Shown here: piece after piece, positions 1-8,980 of the stretch | Position numbering within the stretch: the stretch's first letter is position 1 | How the letters are laid out: each line of letters opens with the position of its first letter | From: an uncultured Eggerthellaceae bacterium | Lineage (GTDB): Bacteria > Actinomycetota > Coriobacteriia > Coriobacteriales > Eggerthellaceae | Reading direction: 5' to 3' | NCBI GenBank assembly: GCA_949840905.1 | Contig: CATKXW010000018.1 | Location: forward strand, 1-45,774 | Length of the DNA stretch: 45,774 nucleotides | The notes under the pieces: generated by a model | Databases searched by the model: none | The model's input: the letters and a program-made list of their open reading frames with translations, nothing else | Told to the model about the DNA's origin: nothing | Translations under genes and position numbers: made by a program

Positions 1-49
1 GGTCCTTCTATGGAAGCTGATTCACAGTCGATTCCCGGCGACTTGAGTG

Positions 50-175
50 AAAAGGACTTCCACCACAGTCGCCAAACATCGTTATGCGACACAACCGCAG
101 AATTTTCTTTGGTGTGAACCTGCACAACGGGTGGAAGCCCTTGCCAACAGGTTCTCACTCAAAGAAATGAACTAA
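50..175 (+). pseudogene. possible decayed 3' end of a gene, unidentified
   Basis: An open frame of about 41 codons ends with TAA at 173-175. Its composition looks coding (the C-terminus reads EPAQRVEALANRFSLKEMN), and a stop lies just upstream in the same frame (47-49). It could be the last part of a gene that enters from the left and carries a frameshift, for example a transposase or integrase tail, but I do not recognise the family. The surrounding 1-471 is clearly richer in A and T than the rest of the window, which hints at foreign origin. Confidence is low because the fragment is short and cut by the window edge. Confidence 0.25.
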
Positions 176-201
176 GAGAAAATTCTATTCAGTTGGTCGC
201 A

Positions 202-229
202 TTCTCTATCTTCTGATATCGATAGAGAA
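202..229. repeat. 9-bp perfect inverted repeat in AT-rich flank
   Basis: TTCTCTATC (202-210) and GATAGAGAA (221-229) are perfect inverted repeats separated by ten bases. It could be an operator, a weak hairpin or an end of a mobile element. No T-tract follows on either strand. Apart from this and the possible fragment at 50-175, I see nothing convincing in 1-471. Confidence 0.35.
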
Positions 230-471
230 ACGATGTTTGGCATTCCGGAATATAGCACGGCCTCAAAGTGACATCAAACAAAAACATCGAAAATCAAACC
301 CGAAGTCTGTCGAGACACCGGAAAAAGACCATCGCAAAGAGGACATTGTTGGTTATGGAATTTCATTCACAAAGAACCCAGGTTAGCGAGGAAGCAAAGA
401 AGGCCTCACGAATAGGGATGAGAAGGCGGGAACATGCAGAGCAGCCCCTCCCTCTCACCCTGTAGACGTGC

Positions 472-3390
472 TCAGCCTTGCTTCGCCTTGCGTTCGGCGG
501 CTTCTTGGAGGGCGCGCTTCACGAAGCGGCCGGTGTAGCTGCCCTCGACTTCCGCGACCTGTTCGGGCGTGCCTGTGGCGATGATGCGGCCGCCGCCTTC
601 TCCGCCTTCAGGACCAAGATCGACGATATGGTCGGCGGTCTTGATGACATCGAGGTTATGCTCGATGACCAGCACCGTGTTGCCGACATCCACCAAACGC
701 TGCAGCACCTCCAACAGCTGGCGCACGTCCTCGAAATGCAGACCGGTGGTAGGCTCGTCCAAGATATAGAACGTCTTGCCGCTCTGGCGCTTCTGAAGCT
801 CGCTGGCCAGCTTCACGCGCTGGGCCTCCCCACCGGAGAGCGTGGTGGCCGACTGGCCGAGCCGCAGATAGCCCAGGCCCACGTCGAACAGCGTTTGCAG
901 CTTGCGCTTGATACCGGGGATGTTCTGGAAGAACTCCAACGCCTCTTCCACGGTCATGTCCAGCACGTCAGCGATGTTCTTGCCGCGATAGGTCACCTGC
1001 AGCGTCTCGCGGTTGTAGCGCGTGCCGTCGCACACCTCGCAGGGCACATAGACATCCGGTAGGAAGTGCATCTCTATCTTGATCTGCCCATCGCCTTTGC
1101 AAGCCTCGCAGCGACCGCCGTTCACGTTGAACGAGAAGCGCCCCGGCGAATAGCCTCGGGCCTTCGATTCGGCGGTGGAAGCGAACAGCGCACGGATATC
1201 GTCCCACAGCCCGATATAGGTGGCCGGGTTGCTGCGCGGGGTGCGGCCGATGGGGCTCTGATCGATGTTGATGATGCGGTCGAGCCCTTCGATGCCGCTT
1301 ATCTTGCGGTAGGCTCCCGTGCGCCGGTGCGCGTGGTTCAGGCGGTTCGCCAAAGCTGGGGCGAGGGTATCGGTGACCAGCGAGCTCTTGCCGCTGCCTG
1401 AGACGCCCGTGACCACGGTGAGCGTGCCGATGGGCACTTCTAGGGTCACGTTCTGCAGGTTGTTCTCGGAAGCGCCGGTCATCTTCACCTTGCCGCGGCG
1501 GGGCTTGCGCCTCTTCTCGGGCACCTCGATAGCGCGACGACCGGACAGGTAATCGGCCGTGAAGGAACCTTTCGCCTTCATGATCTGGGCCGGCGTGCCC
1601 GCCGCGATGACCTCGCCGCCATGCTCGCCGGCGCGCGGGCCCATGTCCACCACGAAGTCGGCTGAGCGGATGGTGTCCTCGTCATGTTCCACCACCACCA
1701 CGGTGTTGCCCAGGTCGCGCAGACGCTCCAACGTGGCGATGAGACGCTCGTTATCGCGCTGATGCAGACCGATGGAGGGCTCGTCCAGAATATAGAGCAC
1801 GCCCATGAGGCCTGCGCCTATCTGGGTAGCGAGGCGAATGCGCTGGGCCTCCCCGCCCGAGAGGGTGGCCGTGGCCCGCGACAAGGTCAGATAGTCCAGG
1901 CCCACGTCCACCAGGAAGCGCAAACGCTCCTTTATCTCCTTCACGATGGGCACCGCGATGACCGCCTGCTGACCCACCAGCTGAACGTCCTCGAAGAACG
2001 CGAGGGAGTCGCGCGCCGACATCTCGGTCACCTCATGGATGTTGCGGTCGTTCACCGTAACGGCTAAGATCTCGGGCCGCAGGCGCTTGCCGCCGCAGGT
2101 GGGACATGGCACCGTCGCGAAGTACGCGGACAGCTTCTCGCGCTGAGAATCGCTCTGGGCCTCGGAGTAGCGGCGCTTCACCGCCTCGATGATGCCCTCC
2201 CATTCGATGAACCAATAGGTGCTGCGGCCGTCCACGGTGACGTAATCGACGCGCACCTTCTCATCGCCCAAGCCTTCGAGCAGCGCTTTTTGGGCCTTCT
2301 TCGGCATATCCTCCCACGGCGTGTCGGCGGCCACGCCCATATGCTGGGCAACGGCGCGCAGCACCTGAGGATAGTAGTTGCCGCTCTTGAACGGCGCTAC
2401 GGCCCCCTCTTCCAAGGTGAGGGAAGGATCCGGGATCACGAGAGAAGCATCCACCTCGTCGCGACTGCCGATGCCGAGGCAATCGGGGCAAGCGCCGTAG
2501 GGTGCGTTGAACGAGAAGTCGCGCGGTTGCAGCTCGTCCATGGAATGGCCGTGCTCGGGACAGGCCAGAGCTAGCGAGTAGAGATGCTCCCCCTCTCCCA
2601 GGCCGCCCGTGGCCCCCGAAGAGGTGCCGCCCGCGATGCCGAGGGGCTCACCGTCAGCGTCGAGCACCTGCACCAGCACGCGCCCCTCCGCCAGTTTGGT
2701 CGCCAGCTCCACCGCTTGAGCGATGCGGCTGGTGGCCGACTCCTTCAACACCACGCGATCGACCACCACGTCGATGAAGTGCTTTATCTTCTTGTTGAGG
2801 GTGAGCGGCTCCCCTTCCAGGCGCATGATCTGACCATCGACGCGCACGCGGGCGAAGCCCTCCTTCTGCAGATCGGCGAAGAGCTTGGTGAACTCGCCTT
2901 TGCGCCCTGCCACCACAGGCGCCATGATGATGGCGCGGGTGGAGCCGTCCTCGGAACCGAGGCGCAGTATCTCATCGCTCACTTGATCGGTGGTCTGCTG
3001 CTTGATCTCACGGCCGCACTCCGGGCAATGGGGTATGCCGATGCGCGCGAACAGCAGACGCAGATAATCATATATCTCGGTGGTGGTGCCCACGGTGGAG
3101 CGCGGGTTGCGAGAGGTGGTCTTCTGGTCGATGGAAACGGCCGGCGACAGTCCGTCGATGGAATCGAGGTCGGGCTTGTTCATCTGCCCGAGGAACATGC
3201 GAGCGTAGCTGGAAAGGCTCTCCACGTAGCGCCGCTGTCCCTCTGCATAGATGGTATCGAAGGCCAGGCTCGACTTGCCCGAACCGGAAAGCCCCGTGAT
3301 GACCACCAGCTCATCGCGGGGGATGGTGAGGTCCACGTTCTTCAGATTGTGCTCGCGCGCACCTTTGATGACTATCTCTGATTGTCCCAT
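472..3390 (-). CDS. uvrA: excinuclease ABC subunit A (UvrA)
   Basis: UvrA is the DNA-damage sensor of nucleotide excision repair: the dimer loads UvrB at lesions using ATP. The 972 residues have full family length and the usual two-ABC layout. The first Walker A is GLSGSGKSS at residues 33-41, followed by the zinc-binding pairs CPEC and CPDC, the signature [14 protein letters not shown] and the Walker B region [10 protein letters not shown]. The second half repeats this with GVSGSGKSS, the CEAC and CEVC zinc module, [14 protein letters not shown] and [10 protein letters not shown]. No defects are visible. It stands alone on the minus strand, about 200 bp downstream of the lipoprotein gene of the molybdoenzyme operon. 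Its own promoter overlaps a LexA-like box, so it is probably SOS-induced. Confidence 0.97.
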   Translation of the reverse strand: MGQSEIVIKGAREHNLKNVDLTIPRDELVVITGLSGSGKSSLAFDTIYAEGQRRYVESLSSYARMFLGQMNKPDLDSIDGLSPAVSIDQKTTSRNPRSTVGTTTEIYDYLRLLFARIGIPHCPECGREIKQQTTDQVSDEILRLGSEDGSTRAIIMAPVVAGRKGEFTKLFADLQKEGFARVRVDGQIMRLEGEPLTLNKKIKHFIDVVVDRVVLKESATSRIAQAVELATKLAEGRVLVQVLDADGEPLGIAGGTSSGATGGLGEGEHLYSLALACPEHGHSMDELQPRDFSFNAPYGACPDCLGIGSRDEVDASLVIPDPSLTLEEGAVAPFKSGNYYPQVLRAVAQHMGVAADTPWEDMPKKAQKALLEGLGDEKVRVDYVTVDGRSTYWFIEWEGIIEAVKRRYSEAQSDSQREKLSAYFATVPCPTCGGKRLRPEILAVTVNDRNIHEVTEMSARDSLAFFEDVQLVGQQAVIAVPIVKEIKERLRFLVDVGLDYLTLSRATATLSGGEAQRIRLATQIGAGLMGVLYILDEPSIGLHQRDNERLIATLERLRDLGNTVVVVEHDEDTIRSADFVVDMGPRAGEHGGEVIAAGTPAQIMKAKGSFTADYLSGRRAIEVPEKRRKPRRGKVKMTGASENNLQNVTLEVPIGTLTVVTGVSGSGKSSLVTDTLAPALANRLNHAHRRTGAYRKISGIEGLDRIINIDQSPIGRTPRSNPATYIGLWDDIRALFASTAESKARGYSPGRFSFNVNGGRCEACKGDGQIKIEMHFLPDVYVPCEVCDGTRYNRETLQVTYRGKNIADVLDMTVEEALEFFQNIPGIKRKLQTLFDVGLGYLRLGQSATTLSGGEAQRVKLASELQKRQSGKTFYILDEPTTGLHFEDVRQLLEVLQRLVDVGNTVLVIEHNLDVIKTADHIVDLGPEGGEGGGRIIATGTPEQVAEVEGSYTGRFVKRALQEAAERKAKQG

Positions 3391-3474
3391 GCTCGTCCTC
3401 TTGAACGCACGAGACCTGCCCGGACATCACGCCCGGACAGGACTCGTTCTACGATCCAGCGTTATGCTCCTGAG

Positions 3475-3510
3475 ATTATAGCCAAAAGAACGGTCAGAAA
3501 CAAACGTTCG
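3475..3510 (-). promoter_or_regulatory. uvrA promoter with overlapping LexA (SOS) box
   Basis: On the minus strand, CGAACGTTTGTTTC (3497-3510) matches the Gram-positive LexA/DinR consensus CGAACRNRYGTTYC at 13 of 14 positions. A TATAAT -10 box lies at 3475-3480. The -35 candidate TTGTTT (3498-3503, 17-bp spacer) sits inside the LexA box, so repressor binding should block RNA polymerase. The predicted transcript start is about 80 nt upstream of the uvrA ATG. The assignment rests on motif match plus the identity of the gene. Confidence 0.75.
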
Positions 3511-3534
3511 CATGTCCTCTCGTGGTTTCTCCAT

Positions 3535-3550
3535 GTACCATTCATGGTAC
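3535..3550. repeat. 16-bp palindrome between DUF4430 gene and uvrA
   Basis: GTACCATTCATGGTAC has 7-bp perfect arms around a two-base centre. It lies 37 bp past the stop of the lipoprotein gene and 25 bp upstream of the LexA-like box of uvrA. The loop is too tight for a good terminator, so an operator site or a cruciform is as likely. Confidence 0.3.
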
Positions 3551-3587
3551 TTTCACTCGCATCATCGCCCGAGCGCCGATGCTCGCC

Positions 3588-4097
3588 TCACCCCACGAAG
3601 CGGAACGTGAGCTGGTCGCCGTCTTGGAGGATGCAGGCGCTGGGGGCTTCGGTCTGCACAGTGCCGTTCACCTCGTAGGTCCAGTGGCTGCCCTCACCGG
3701 CATCCCCGTTGCCCAGACCACCGATGGACACCACCTCGGTGCCCTGGTCGGTCTGCTCGGTGACCACCTCGCGCTGGGTTGCCTGGAGCGCTTCGAGGGC
3801 ATCGGCCCCCGCAGGCGCGTTCACCGTGAGCGTCTCTTCCGAGAACTGCAGCTGCGTCTCTTGCAACTGAGAGCCGGCCACATCCTCGGTCAACAGCACG
3901 CTCACCGTGATGTCGTCAGACGGCGCCGTTGCCGCATCGCTCGACGCAGCGCTGCTGGATGCGGCGCTCGAGCTCGCCGAGGGAGCCGCAGGCTGCGGGG
4001 AGGCACAACCGCTCAGCAGAACCGTCATCATCAGGGCGAGGGCCACTAGCGCAAGCGCTGCGGCCGCCCCCTTCTTCGATCCAATGGTCATCATCAT
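3588..4097 (-). CDS. DUF4430-type lipoprotein, last gene of molybdoenzyme operon
   Basis: A 169-residue predicted lipoprotein. The N-terminus has a basic start, a hydrophobic segment and the lipobox LLSGC near residue 31, then a Ser/Ala-rich linker of about 30 residues. The rest resembles the DUF4430 (transcobalamin C-terminal-like) domain: GSHWTYEVNG near residue 138 and a final DGDQLTFRF are typical. The family is often found on the outer face of the membrane, and its ligand here is unknown. It starts 28 bp after the NrfD-like gene on the same strand, so it is probably co-transcribed with the oxidoreductase and may bind a substrate or cofactor for it (inference). An AGAGGGG ribosome site precedes three consecutive ATGs, so the start may be one or two codons later. 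Confidence 0.75.
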   Translation of the reverse strand: MMMTIGSKKGAAAALALVALALMMTVLLSGCASPQPAAPSASSSAASSSAASSDAATAPSDDITVSVLLTEDVAGSQLQETQLQFSEETLTVNAPAGADALEALQATQREVVTEQTDQGTEVVSIGGLGNGDAGEGSHWTYEVNGTVQTEAPSACILQDGDQLTFRFVG

Positions 4098-4124
4098 GAA
4101 ACCCCTCTCTTCAGGATAGCTCTC

Positions 4125-5027
4125 TCACATCCATGGTTGCACTATGGTGATGGGCATGGCCGCCACCAGCACCAACAGGCGCAGGGTGAAGCCGCCCACT
4201 AGCACGAGCACGTCAGAGGTCGCGCTTATCATATGCCCGGTGCGCGATTCCTCCACCTCCTTGCTCGACATGAACAGCATCTTCCATTCCAACAGCGTGG
4301 GAATGACGAGGCCCAGCAGGATGAACACCAGCCAGAACGCCGGCGAGCAATCACCCGCCAGCAGGTTCATCACCGATGCATAGCCTGCGCTCTCAGCGCT
4401 GCTCGCCGTCACGAAGAGCAGCGAGGCCACCAAGAACAGCTCCACCACCGGCAGCCAGAAGTGGAACTTCTTCAGATCGGCCACGCTGCTGAACTCCTTG
4501 GGCGAGCGGAAGATGCCCACCAGGAGCACCGCGGCCATGCCCGTGGAAACGGCCGACACCAGAAAGAGCACGGGCAGAAGCGCGTTGTTCCACAGCGGGA
4601 ACGTCTTCGCCACGCCCAGCAGACAACCGGTGTAGACGCACACGCACAGGCCGAGAGCAGCGCCGACCACGTCGAGCCACAGCGGCACCTTGCGCCCTTT
4701 GCCCAGAAGATCCATGACCAACACGATGAGCGCCACTACCACGAAGGCAGCGAGGAACACCACGCCCCAGGTCATGACCGAACCGAAGTTCGTGAGCAGG
4801 AAGATGAAGCGCAGCGGATTGTGGAATCCCGCTGTCGCATCGAAGATGAGCAGCACCAGGCCGATGCAGACCGCCACAGGACCGATGATGCGGCCATAAC
4901 GGATCAGATGCACCGCGTAGGGTGCCCGCAGATGCAGATAAGCCGCCGTGATGAAGGCGCCGCCTCCAAGTCCGGCGAGGAACAGATACCACGCGATGAT
5001 CGTTCCCCATACAGGTTCGAAAGTCAT
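4125..5027 (-). CDS. NrfD/PsrC-family membrane anchor subunit
   Basis: About 300 residues, almost entirely hydrophobic, with roughly eight membrane segments, beginning with TIIAWYLFLAGLGGGAF, which is typical of NrfD/PsrC proteins. These subunits anchor molybdopterin enzymes and exchange electrons with menaquinone. I chose the ATG at 5027 because GAGG lies eight bases upstream; an earlier in-frame GTG (5036) and ATG (5033) are also possible. The gene overlaps or abuts the stop of the Fe-S subunit gene, so the two are translationally coupled. The operon order (catalytic, Fe-S, anchor) matches polysulfide, thiosulfate and DMSO reductase-like complexes; the substrate cannot be read from this subunit. 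Confidence 0.88.
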   Translation of the reverse strand: MTFEPVWGTIIAWYLFLAGLGGGAFITAAYLHLRAPYAVHLIRYGRIIGPVAVCIGLVLLIFDATAGFHNPLRFIFLLTNFGSVMTWGVVFLAAFVVVALIVLVMDLLGKGRKVPLWLDVVGAALGLCVCVYTGCLLGVAKTFPLWNNALLPVLFLVSAVSTGMAAVLLVGIFRSPKEFSSVADLKKFHFWLPVVELFLVASLLFVTASSAESAGYASVMNLLAGDCSPAFWLVFILLGLVIPTLLEWKMLFMSSKEVEESRTGHMISATSDVLVLVGGFTLRLLVLVAAMPITIVQPWM

Positions 5028-5032
5028 GGCCA

Positions 5033-5575
5033 TCACCTCACGTAGAACACTTTAGCTTTGGTGAGATCGCCCGCTATGGGAGCGGCTTTGGTGCGCGCGA
5101 TCTCGCGCACGATCTCACTGTCGGGATCGTCCAGGTCACCGAAGATGCGCGCACCGGTCAGGCACGCCTCCACGCACGAGCACATCTTGGTGCCCGACTG
5201 CTCGGCCGAGACGGTGCAGAAGCGGCATTTGTCCACCGCCCCGGTCTGTGGGTTGCGCACGCGCACCTGGTAAGGACAGGCCGCCATGCAATACAGACAA
5301 CCGATGCAGCGGCCCTGATCGACCGAGACGATACCGTCGGCGCCCATATGGGCCGCCCCGGTGGGGCACACCTGAGCGCAGGGAGCGTCTTCGCAGTGCA
5401 TGCACTGCAACGGAACGTTCTCGATGGACGCATCAGGGAACTCCCCCACTTCCCGTTGCTCGAAGCGGATGAAGTCCTCAGTGGGCAGAAGGTCGTTCTG
5501 CCGCTGGCAAGCGGTCCTGCACGTGTAGCAGCCGATGCACTTCGTCGTATCTATCAACATGCCATAGCGTGCCAT
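5033..5575 (-). CDS. DmsB/PhsB-like 4Fe-4S electron-transfer subunit
   Basis: A protein of 180 residues with the four cysteine clusters of the DmsB/PsrB/NrfC family: CIGCYTCRTAC near the N-terminus, CMHCEDAPCAQVCP, CIGCLYCMAACP, and CRFC with the later CSCVEAC. These would hold four [4Fe-4S] clusters and pass electrons between the molybdopterin subunit and the NrfD anchor. No Tat signal is visible, as is usual for a subunit exported bound to its Tat-carrying partner. AAGG lies about six bases before the ATG at 5575; a second ATG one codon upstream overlaps the stop of the catalytic gene. Its neighbours are the catalytic subunit upstream and the anchor downstream, both overlapping. Confidence 0.92.
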   Translation of the reverse strand: MARYGMLIDTTKCIGCYTCRTACQRQNDLLPTEDFIRFEQREVGEFPDASIENVPLQCMHCEDAPCAQVCPTGAAHMGADGIVSVDQGRCIGCLYCMAACPYQVRVRNPQTGAVDKCRFCTVSAEQSGTKMCSCVEACLTGARIFGDLDDPDSEIVREIARTKAAPIAGDLTKAKVFYVR

Positions 5576-7863
5576 CATTCACCTTCTTTCCACAGGTTCA
5601 CGCACGCTTCTTGCGTGCAGAGCGTGCCATAGGCCTCGCGCACCACCGGCTCGCAGAAAAGGGCCGGATCGATGCCTGCGCCAGAGGCATCCTGTCGTTC
5701 GTCGTCAACATGACCGAAGAAACCGGGCAGATACACGGCCGAAGGGGCGATGCGCTGGGTGACGAAAGCTCGTCCCTTATAGGAGGCCAGATCATTATGG
5801 ATGCCCACTTCGTCGCCATTCTCGATGCCCAGCAATGCAGCTACCTGAGCGTTGATCCAGATAGAGTCGAGATGGTACTTCTCAGCGATGGTCGCAAGCT
5901 CGGCGACGTCGTAGCCGCGCGGACCTATGACCGACTGCTGGCCCGAGATGAGCCGCAGCTTCATTTCCGGAGCGCTATGACCGCGCTCTTCGTCGAGAAC
6001 GGCTTCGATGACGTCATGCTGACCGAAGTTCCGATCATATTCGATCACCTCGCGAATGTTCGAGACCGCCAAAGGGGGCGACCATACGGGCACCGCAGAC
6101 AGCCCCGCCTGCGCGCACGCAGCGCTCGCGCATTGTATCTTGCCGCTGGGCGTGGCCCAAGCGCGCTGGGTCGGCACGTTCCCCAAGGCGATGGTGCCTT
6201 CCTCCCGCACGGCATCGAGAGAGGCGCCCACGACCGCTAGCTGACGGCCAGCGGCCTCGTCCAACGTGAAGTCGAACGCATCGCCCAGATCGCATGCCAC
6301 GGCCAGCTCGGAGATGATGCGGTCGATCGGGAGAGGACCGGCGTCGCGGGATGCGACCTCGATGACCGGGCTTGCGATGGATACCGAAGGCGCTGGGCCC
6401 TGATCGAATACGGGAAGCGTTGCGCTCTGCAGATACCAGCACAACGGCAGCACGAAATCGGCCAACTGGGCCGTGGCGGTCATGCGCGGAGCTGCGCACA
6501 CCACCAGATCAGCGGTGCTCAGCGCACCGGCTACGTTCATGGAAGCGTAATCGTAGGCGATGTCGGCATCAAGGACGAACAGCGCGTCTATGGCACCGCG
6601 CCCCATGAGCTCGATAGCCGTGGCCATCGAACCACCGAAGGGACGTCCCAAAGGCCCGCTGTTCGATGACAGCGCAGAGCCTAGGATGACCCCTTCCTTC
6701 GCCACCGTCGGCATGACCTTCGCGAAGGATGCCGCGCTATAGTCGAAGGGCAAACGAGCGCTCCCATCAGCTCCCCACGTGCCCAACAACATGTTGAGCA
6801 AGCATACCACTCGTGCGGTCTCGCCTGAGTTCGCATAAGCGTCAGCGGCCATGGTGCCGTTGCCGTACTGGATGGCCACCCGAGGAGCCGCAGCAGCCAG
6901 CTCGGCTGCCAGAGACTCGATGCGGTAGCTCTCCACTCCAGTGATATCGGCGGCCCAACGGGCCGTGAACCCGTCGATGGCCCTGGCCCACTCGTCGAAG
7001 CCGCTCGCGTTGGCGGCCACGAAGGCTTTGTCGTAACGGTCGGTGCGGATGAGCTCGTTGCACACGGCCAGCAGCAGTGCCAGCTCGGTTCCCGGGTTCA
7101 CCGCCAACCAACTGTCGGAGAACGAAGCGATGGTACCGAGCCGCGGGTCGATGGCCGTGATGGACGCACCTGCCCGTCGCGCCGCCTGCAACGCAGCGAC
7201 CAGGTCGGGAGCGCATACATCGGCGTAGCTGGTGTCGATGAGCAGCACTGCCTTCGCCTCTGCGATATCGGTCTCGTAGCTGCCAGTGCCGATGACCTGT
7301 GCGAATCCCGCCGCCTTGCTGACGTTGGTCACCACGTCGTCGACGAACACGTTAGCGCTACCGAGCCGTTCCATGAAGCGCTGGCCGTAGGCTGAGGCCG
7401 TGGGCGATGTGCCATCGGTGACCAGCGCCACCGCCTCAGGCCCTTCGGTGCTCAGCACAGCCTCCAGCCGATTCGCGATCTCGCCATAGGCCTCTTGCCA
7501 AGAGATGGGCTCGAAACGCCCATCGGGCATGCGCCGCAGCGGCCGATCGATAGCGTCATCAGAAGCGATGCTCTGAGCATATCCGTAACCGCGAGCGCAC
7601 AGCATGCCGCGAGCATGAGGGTTGGTCGCATCTCCTATGAGCTTGCCAAGGGAGCCATCCACCTTATAGGCCGTGAAGCCGCAGGCATTGGAGCATCCTT
7701 GGCAGATGCTATGGATCTGCTCGTTAGCAGGCTGGGCATCAGCTCCGATATGGCCGCCCTGAGCGAACACCTCGCTGGCGCCCACGCCCGTACAAGCGAG
7801 CACCGCACCAGCCCCGGCGCAGCCGGCCACGAAGCGCCGTCGTGTGAAAGGTCGTGTTCCCAT
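5575..7863 (-). CDS. Tat-exported molybdopterin oxidoreductase catalytic subunit
   Basis: About 762 residues. The N-terminal TRRRFVAG followed by a hydrophobic stretch is a twin-arginine export signal, so the enzyme acts outside the membrane. The [4Fe-4S] motif C54-x2-C57-x3-C61-x27-C89 and the following Mo-bisPGD domains place it in the DMSO reductase superfamily, nearest by feel to the PhsA/PsrA group. At the place where that group has a Cys (or Ser) molybdenum ligand, after LGSANVF (168-174), I read D-D-V-V-T-N with no Cys; T179 or S182 would be nearest. The start at 7863 is chosen for GAGG nine bases upstream; a GTG at 7884 overlaps the upstream stop. It is the second gene of the operon. 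Its substrate is unknown. Confidence 0.88.
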   Translation of the reverse strand: MGTRPFTRRRFVAGCAGAGAVLACTGVGASEVFAQGGHIGADAQPANEQIHSICQGCSNACGFTAYKVDGSLGKLIGDATNPHARGMLCARGYGYAQSIASDDAIDRPLRRMPDGRFEPISWQEAYGEIANRLEAVLSTEGPEAVALVTDGTSPTASAYGQRFMERLGSANVFVDDVVTNVSKAAGFAQVIGTGSYETDIAEAKAVLLIDTSYADVCAPDLVAALQAARRAGASITAIDPRLGTIASFSDSWLAVNPGTELALLLAVCNELIRTDRYDKAFVAANASGFDEWARAIDGFTARWAADITGVESYRIESLAAELAAAAPRVAIQYGNGTMAADAYANSGETARVVCLLNMLLGTWGADGSARLPFDYSAASFAKVMPTVAKEGVILGSALSSNSGPLGRPFGGSMATAIELMGRGAIDALFVLDADIAYDYASMNVAGALSTADLVVCAAPRMTATAQLADFVLPLCWYLQSATLPVFDQGPAPSVSIASPVIEVASRDAGPLPIDRIISELAVACDLGDAFDFTLDEAAGRQLAVVGASLDAVREEGTIALGNVPTQRAWATPSGKIQCASAACAQAGLSAVPVWSPPLAVSNIREVIEYDRNFGQHDVIEAVLDEERGHSAPEMKLRLISGQQSVIGPRGYDVAELATIAEKYHLDSIWINAQVAALLGIENGDEVGIHNDLASYKGRAFVTQRIAPSAVYLPGFFGHVDDERQDASGAGIDPALFCEPVVREAYGTLCTQEACVNLWKEGE

Positions 7864-7880
7864 GTCGATCATCCTCACCT

Positions 7881-8660
7881 TCACGCATCGACCAGGGTCA
7901 CGGTGCGAACCACGCCGGCGTCGAGAGCAGCCTGGGCGATGTTCTTCCAGTCAACGAACTTGATGGCACCGTTGGGGCACTGAGCGGCGCAGCGACCGCA
8001 CGAGACGCACTTGGTGGAGACGTCGGTCTCCGAGTCGATGCGAGGCATGTTCCACGGGCACGCCTGGGTGCACATGCCACAGCCGATGCATGTCTTGTCA
8101 TCCACCACGCGAGCGCCCGTCTTCGGGTCGGCGTAGATGGCATGCACCGGGCAATAGTTGGCGCACCATGGATCCTCGCACTGCTTGCAGTGCGCGACGG
8201 TGAACTCGCAGTTCTCGTAGATGCCGTCGCCGGTGCCTATGCCGCGACCGAAATTGTAGTTGTCCCACACGCGCACCCGAGCGATATGCTGGCTCACGCG
8301 CCCGTCGTTCTTCAAAGTGCAGGCCATCTCGCAACGTTGGCAGCCCGAGCAGCGAGCGCGATCGGTCACGATCATCTTGGTGGGAGTGGTGCGGATGTCG
8401 ATGCGCCCCGATGCGATGGAGCGCTCGGTGACGCCCCAAGAAGCGAGCACGCCGCCCGCTACCAGGCCCGCAACGCCGCAGCCGCACATGGCGAGCACGT
8501 CGCGGCGGGTGAAGGTGCGCTTCTTCTTCGGTTCATCGGTTCCGGGTCCTTGCGCATCGGATGGCATCGGCGCTCGCTCCGCAGGCTGCGGGGCGTTCTC
8601 CGAAGCGTCCTTTATGAAAGGGATCTTCCGACCTTTGGTCCCCTCGTTCTCGGCAGACAT
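7881..8660 (-). CDS. Tat-signal ferredoxin with four 4Fe-4S clusters
   Basis: First gene of the five-gene operon, 259 residues from the ATG at 8660, which has an AGGAGG site six bases upstream; an in-frame ATG at 8678 lacks one. A polar leader of about 45 residues is followed by FTRRDVLAMCGCGVAGLVAG, a twin-arginine motif with a hydrophobic core, so export or membrane tethering is likely. Four cysteine groups follow: CSGCQRCEMAC, CKQCEDPWCANYCP, CIGCGMCTQACP and CVSCGRCAAQCP. The protein resembles electron-transfer subunits that accompany molybdo- and tungsto-enzymes. The operon thus codes for two different Fe-S subunits, this one and the DmsB-like one. The divergent neighbour is an aldehyde:ferredoxin oxidoreductase. 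Confidence 0.85.
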   Translation of the reverse strand: MSAENEGTKGRKIPFIKDASENAPQPAERAPMPSDAQGPGTDEPKKKRTFTRRDVLAMCGCGVAGLVAGGVLASWGVTERSIASGRIDIRTTPTKMIVTDRARCSGCQRCEMACTLKNDGRVSQHIARVRVWDNYNFGRGIGTGDGIYENCEFTVAHCKQCEDPWCANYCPVHAIYADPKTGARVVDDKTCIGCGMCTQACPWNMPRIDSETDVSTKCVSCGRCAAQCPNGAIKFVDWKNIAQAALDAGVVRTVTLVDA

Positions 8661-8980
8661 CTTCAGCCTCCTCGTCATAGTTCATGTTCATGACAGCGAG
8701 GAAGCTCCATCGCACCTATTCGATTCTGCACAGCGCATACGATGCTCTCCACCATAACCGTTTCGAGCCCGCGCCGCTACCGAGATGATGCCATATCGTC
8801 GAATCGGTCACCATTCTGTAACCTTTCGCACCGTTATGTTACGAAACGTTAAACATTTCGCCATCTCGCCCTCCGCATCGCCATGGATAGCCGTAGAATA
8901 CGAAGGCATGAGGGCTCCAGATCGCGCTGTCATTCGTGTCTGCACAGCACAAGGACAAATCGAAGGTTTGGAGATTCACA
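8661..8980. promoter_or_regulatory. divergent promoter region between ferredoxin operon and aor
   Basis: This 320-bp stretch holds no gene and must carry promoters for both operons. The middle (8805-8860) is AT-rich against a GC-rich background. It contains an imperfect dyad: GTAAC (8818-8822) and TTTCG (8824-8828) are mirrored by CGAAA (8842-8846) and the following CGTTAAAC. GTAAC also pairs with GTTAC at 8838-8842. A TAGAAT at 8894-8899 could be the -10 box of the rightward gene, without a good -35. This is where a shared regulator would be expected to bind; no regulator gene is adjacent. Confidence 0.45.

Noticed and set aside
268-465. 65-codon open frame beginning near 268 on the plus strand
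   Set aside because: No start site, no family resemblance, basic and low-complexity reading of AT-rich DNA; it ends just before the uvrA stop. I do not call it.
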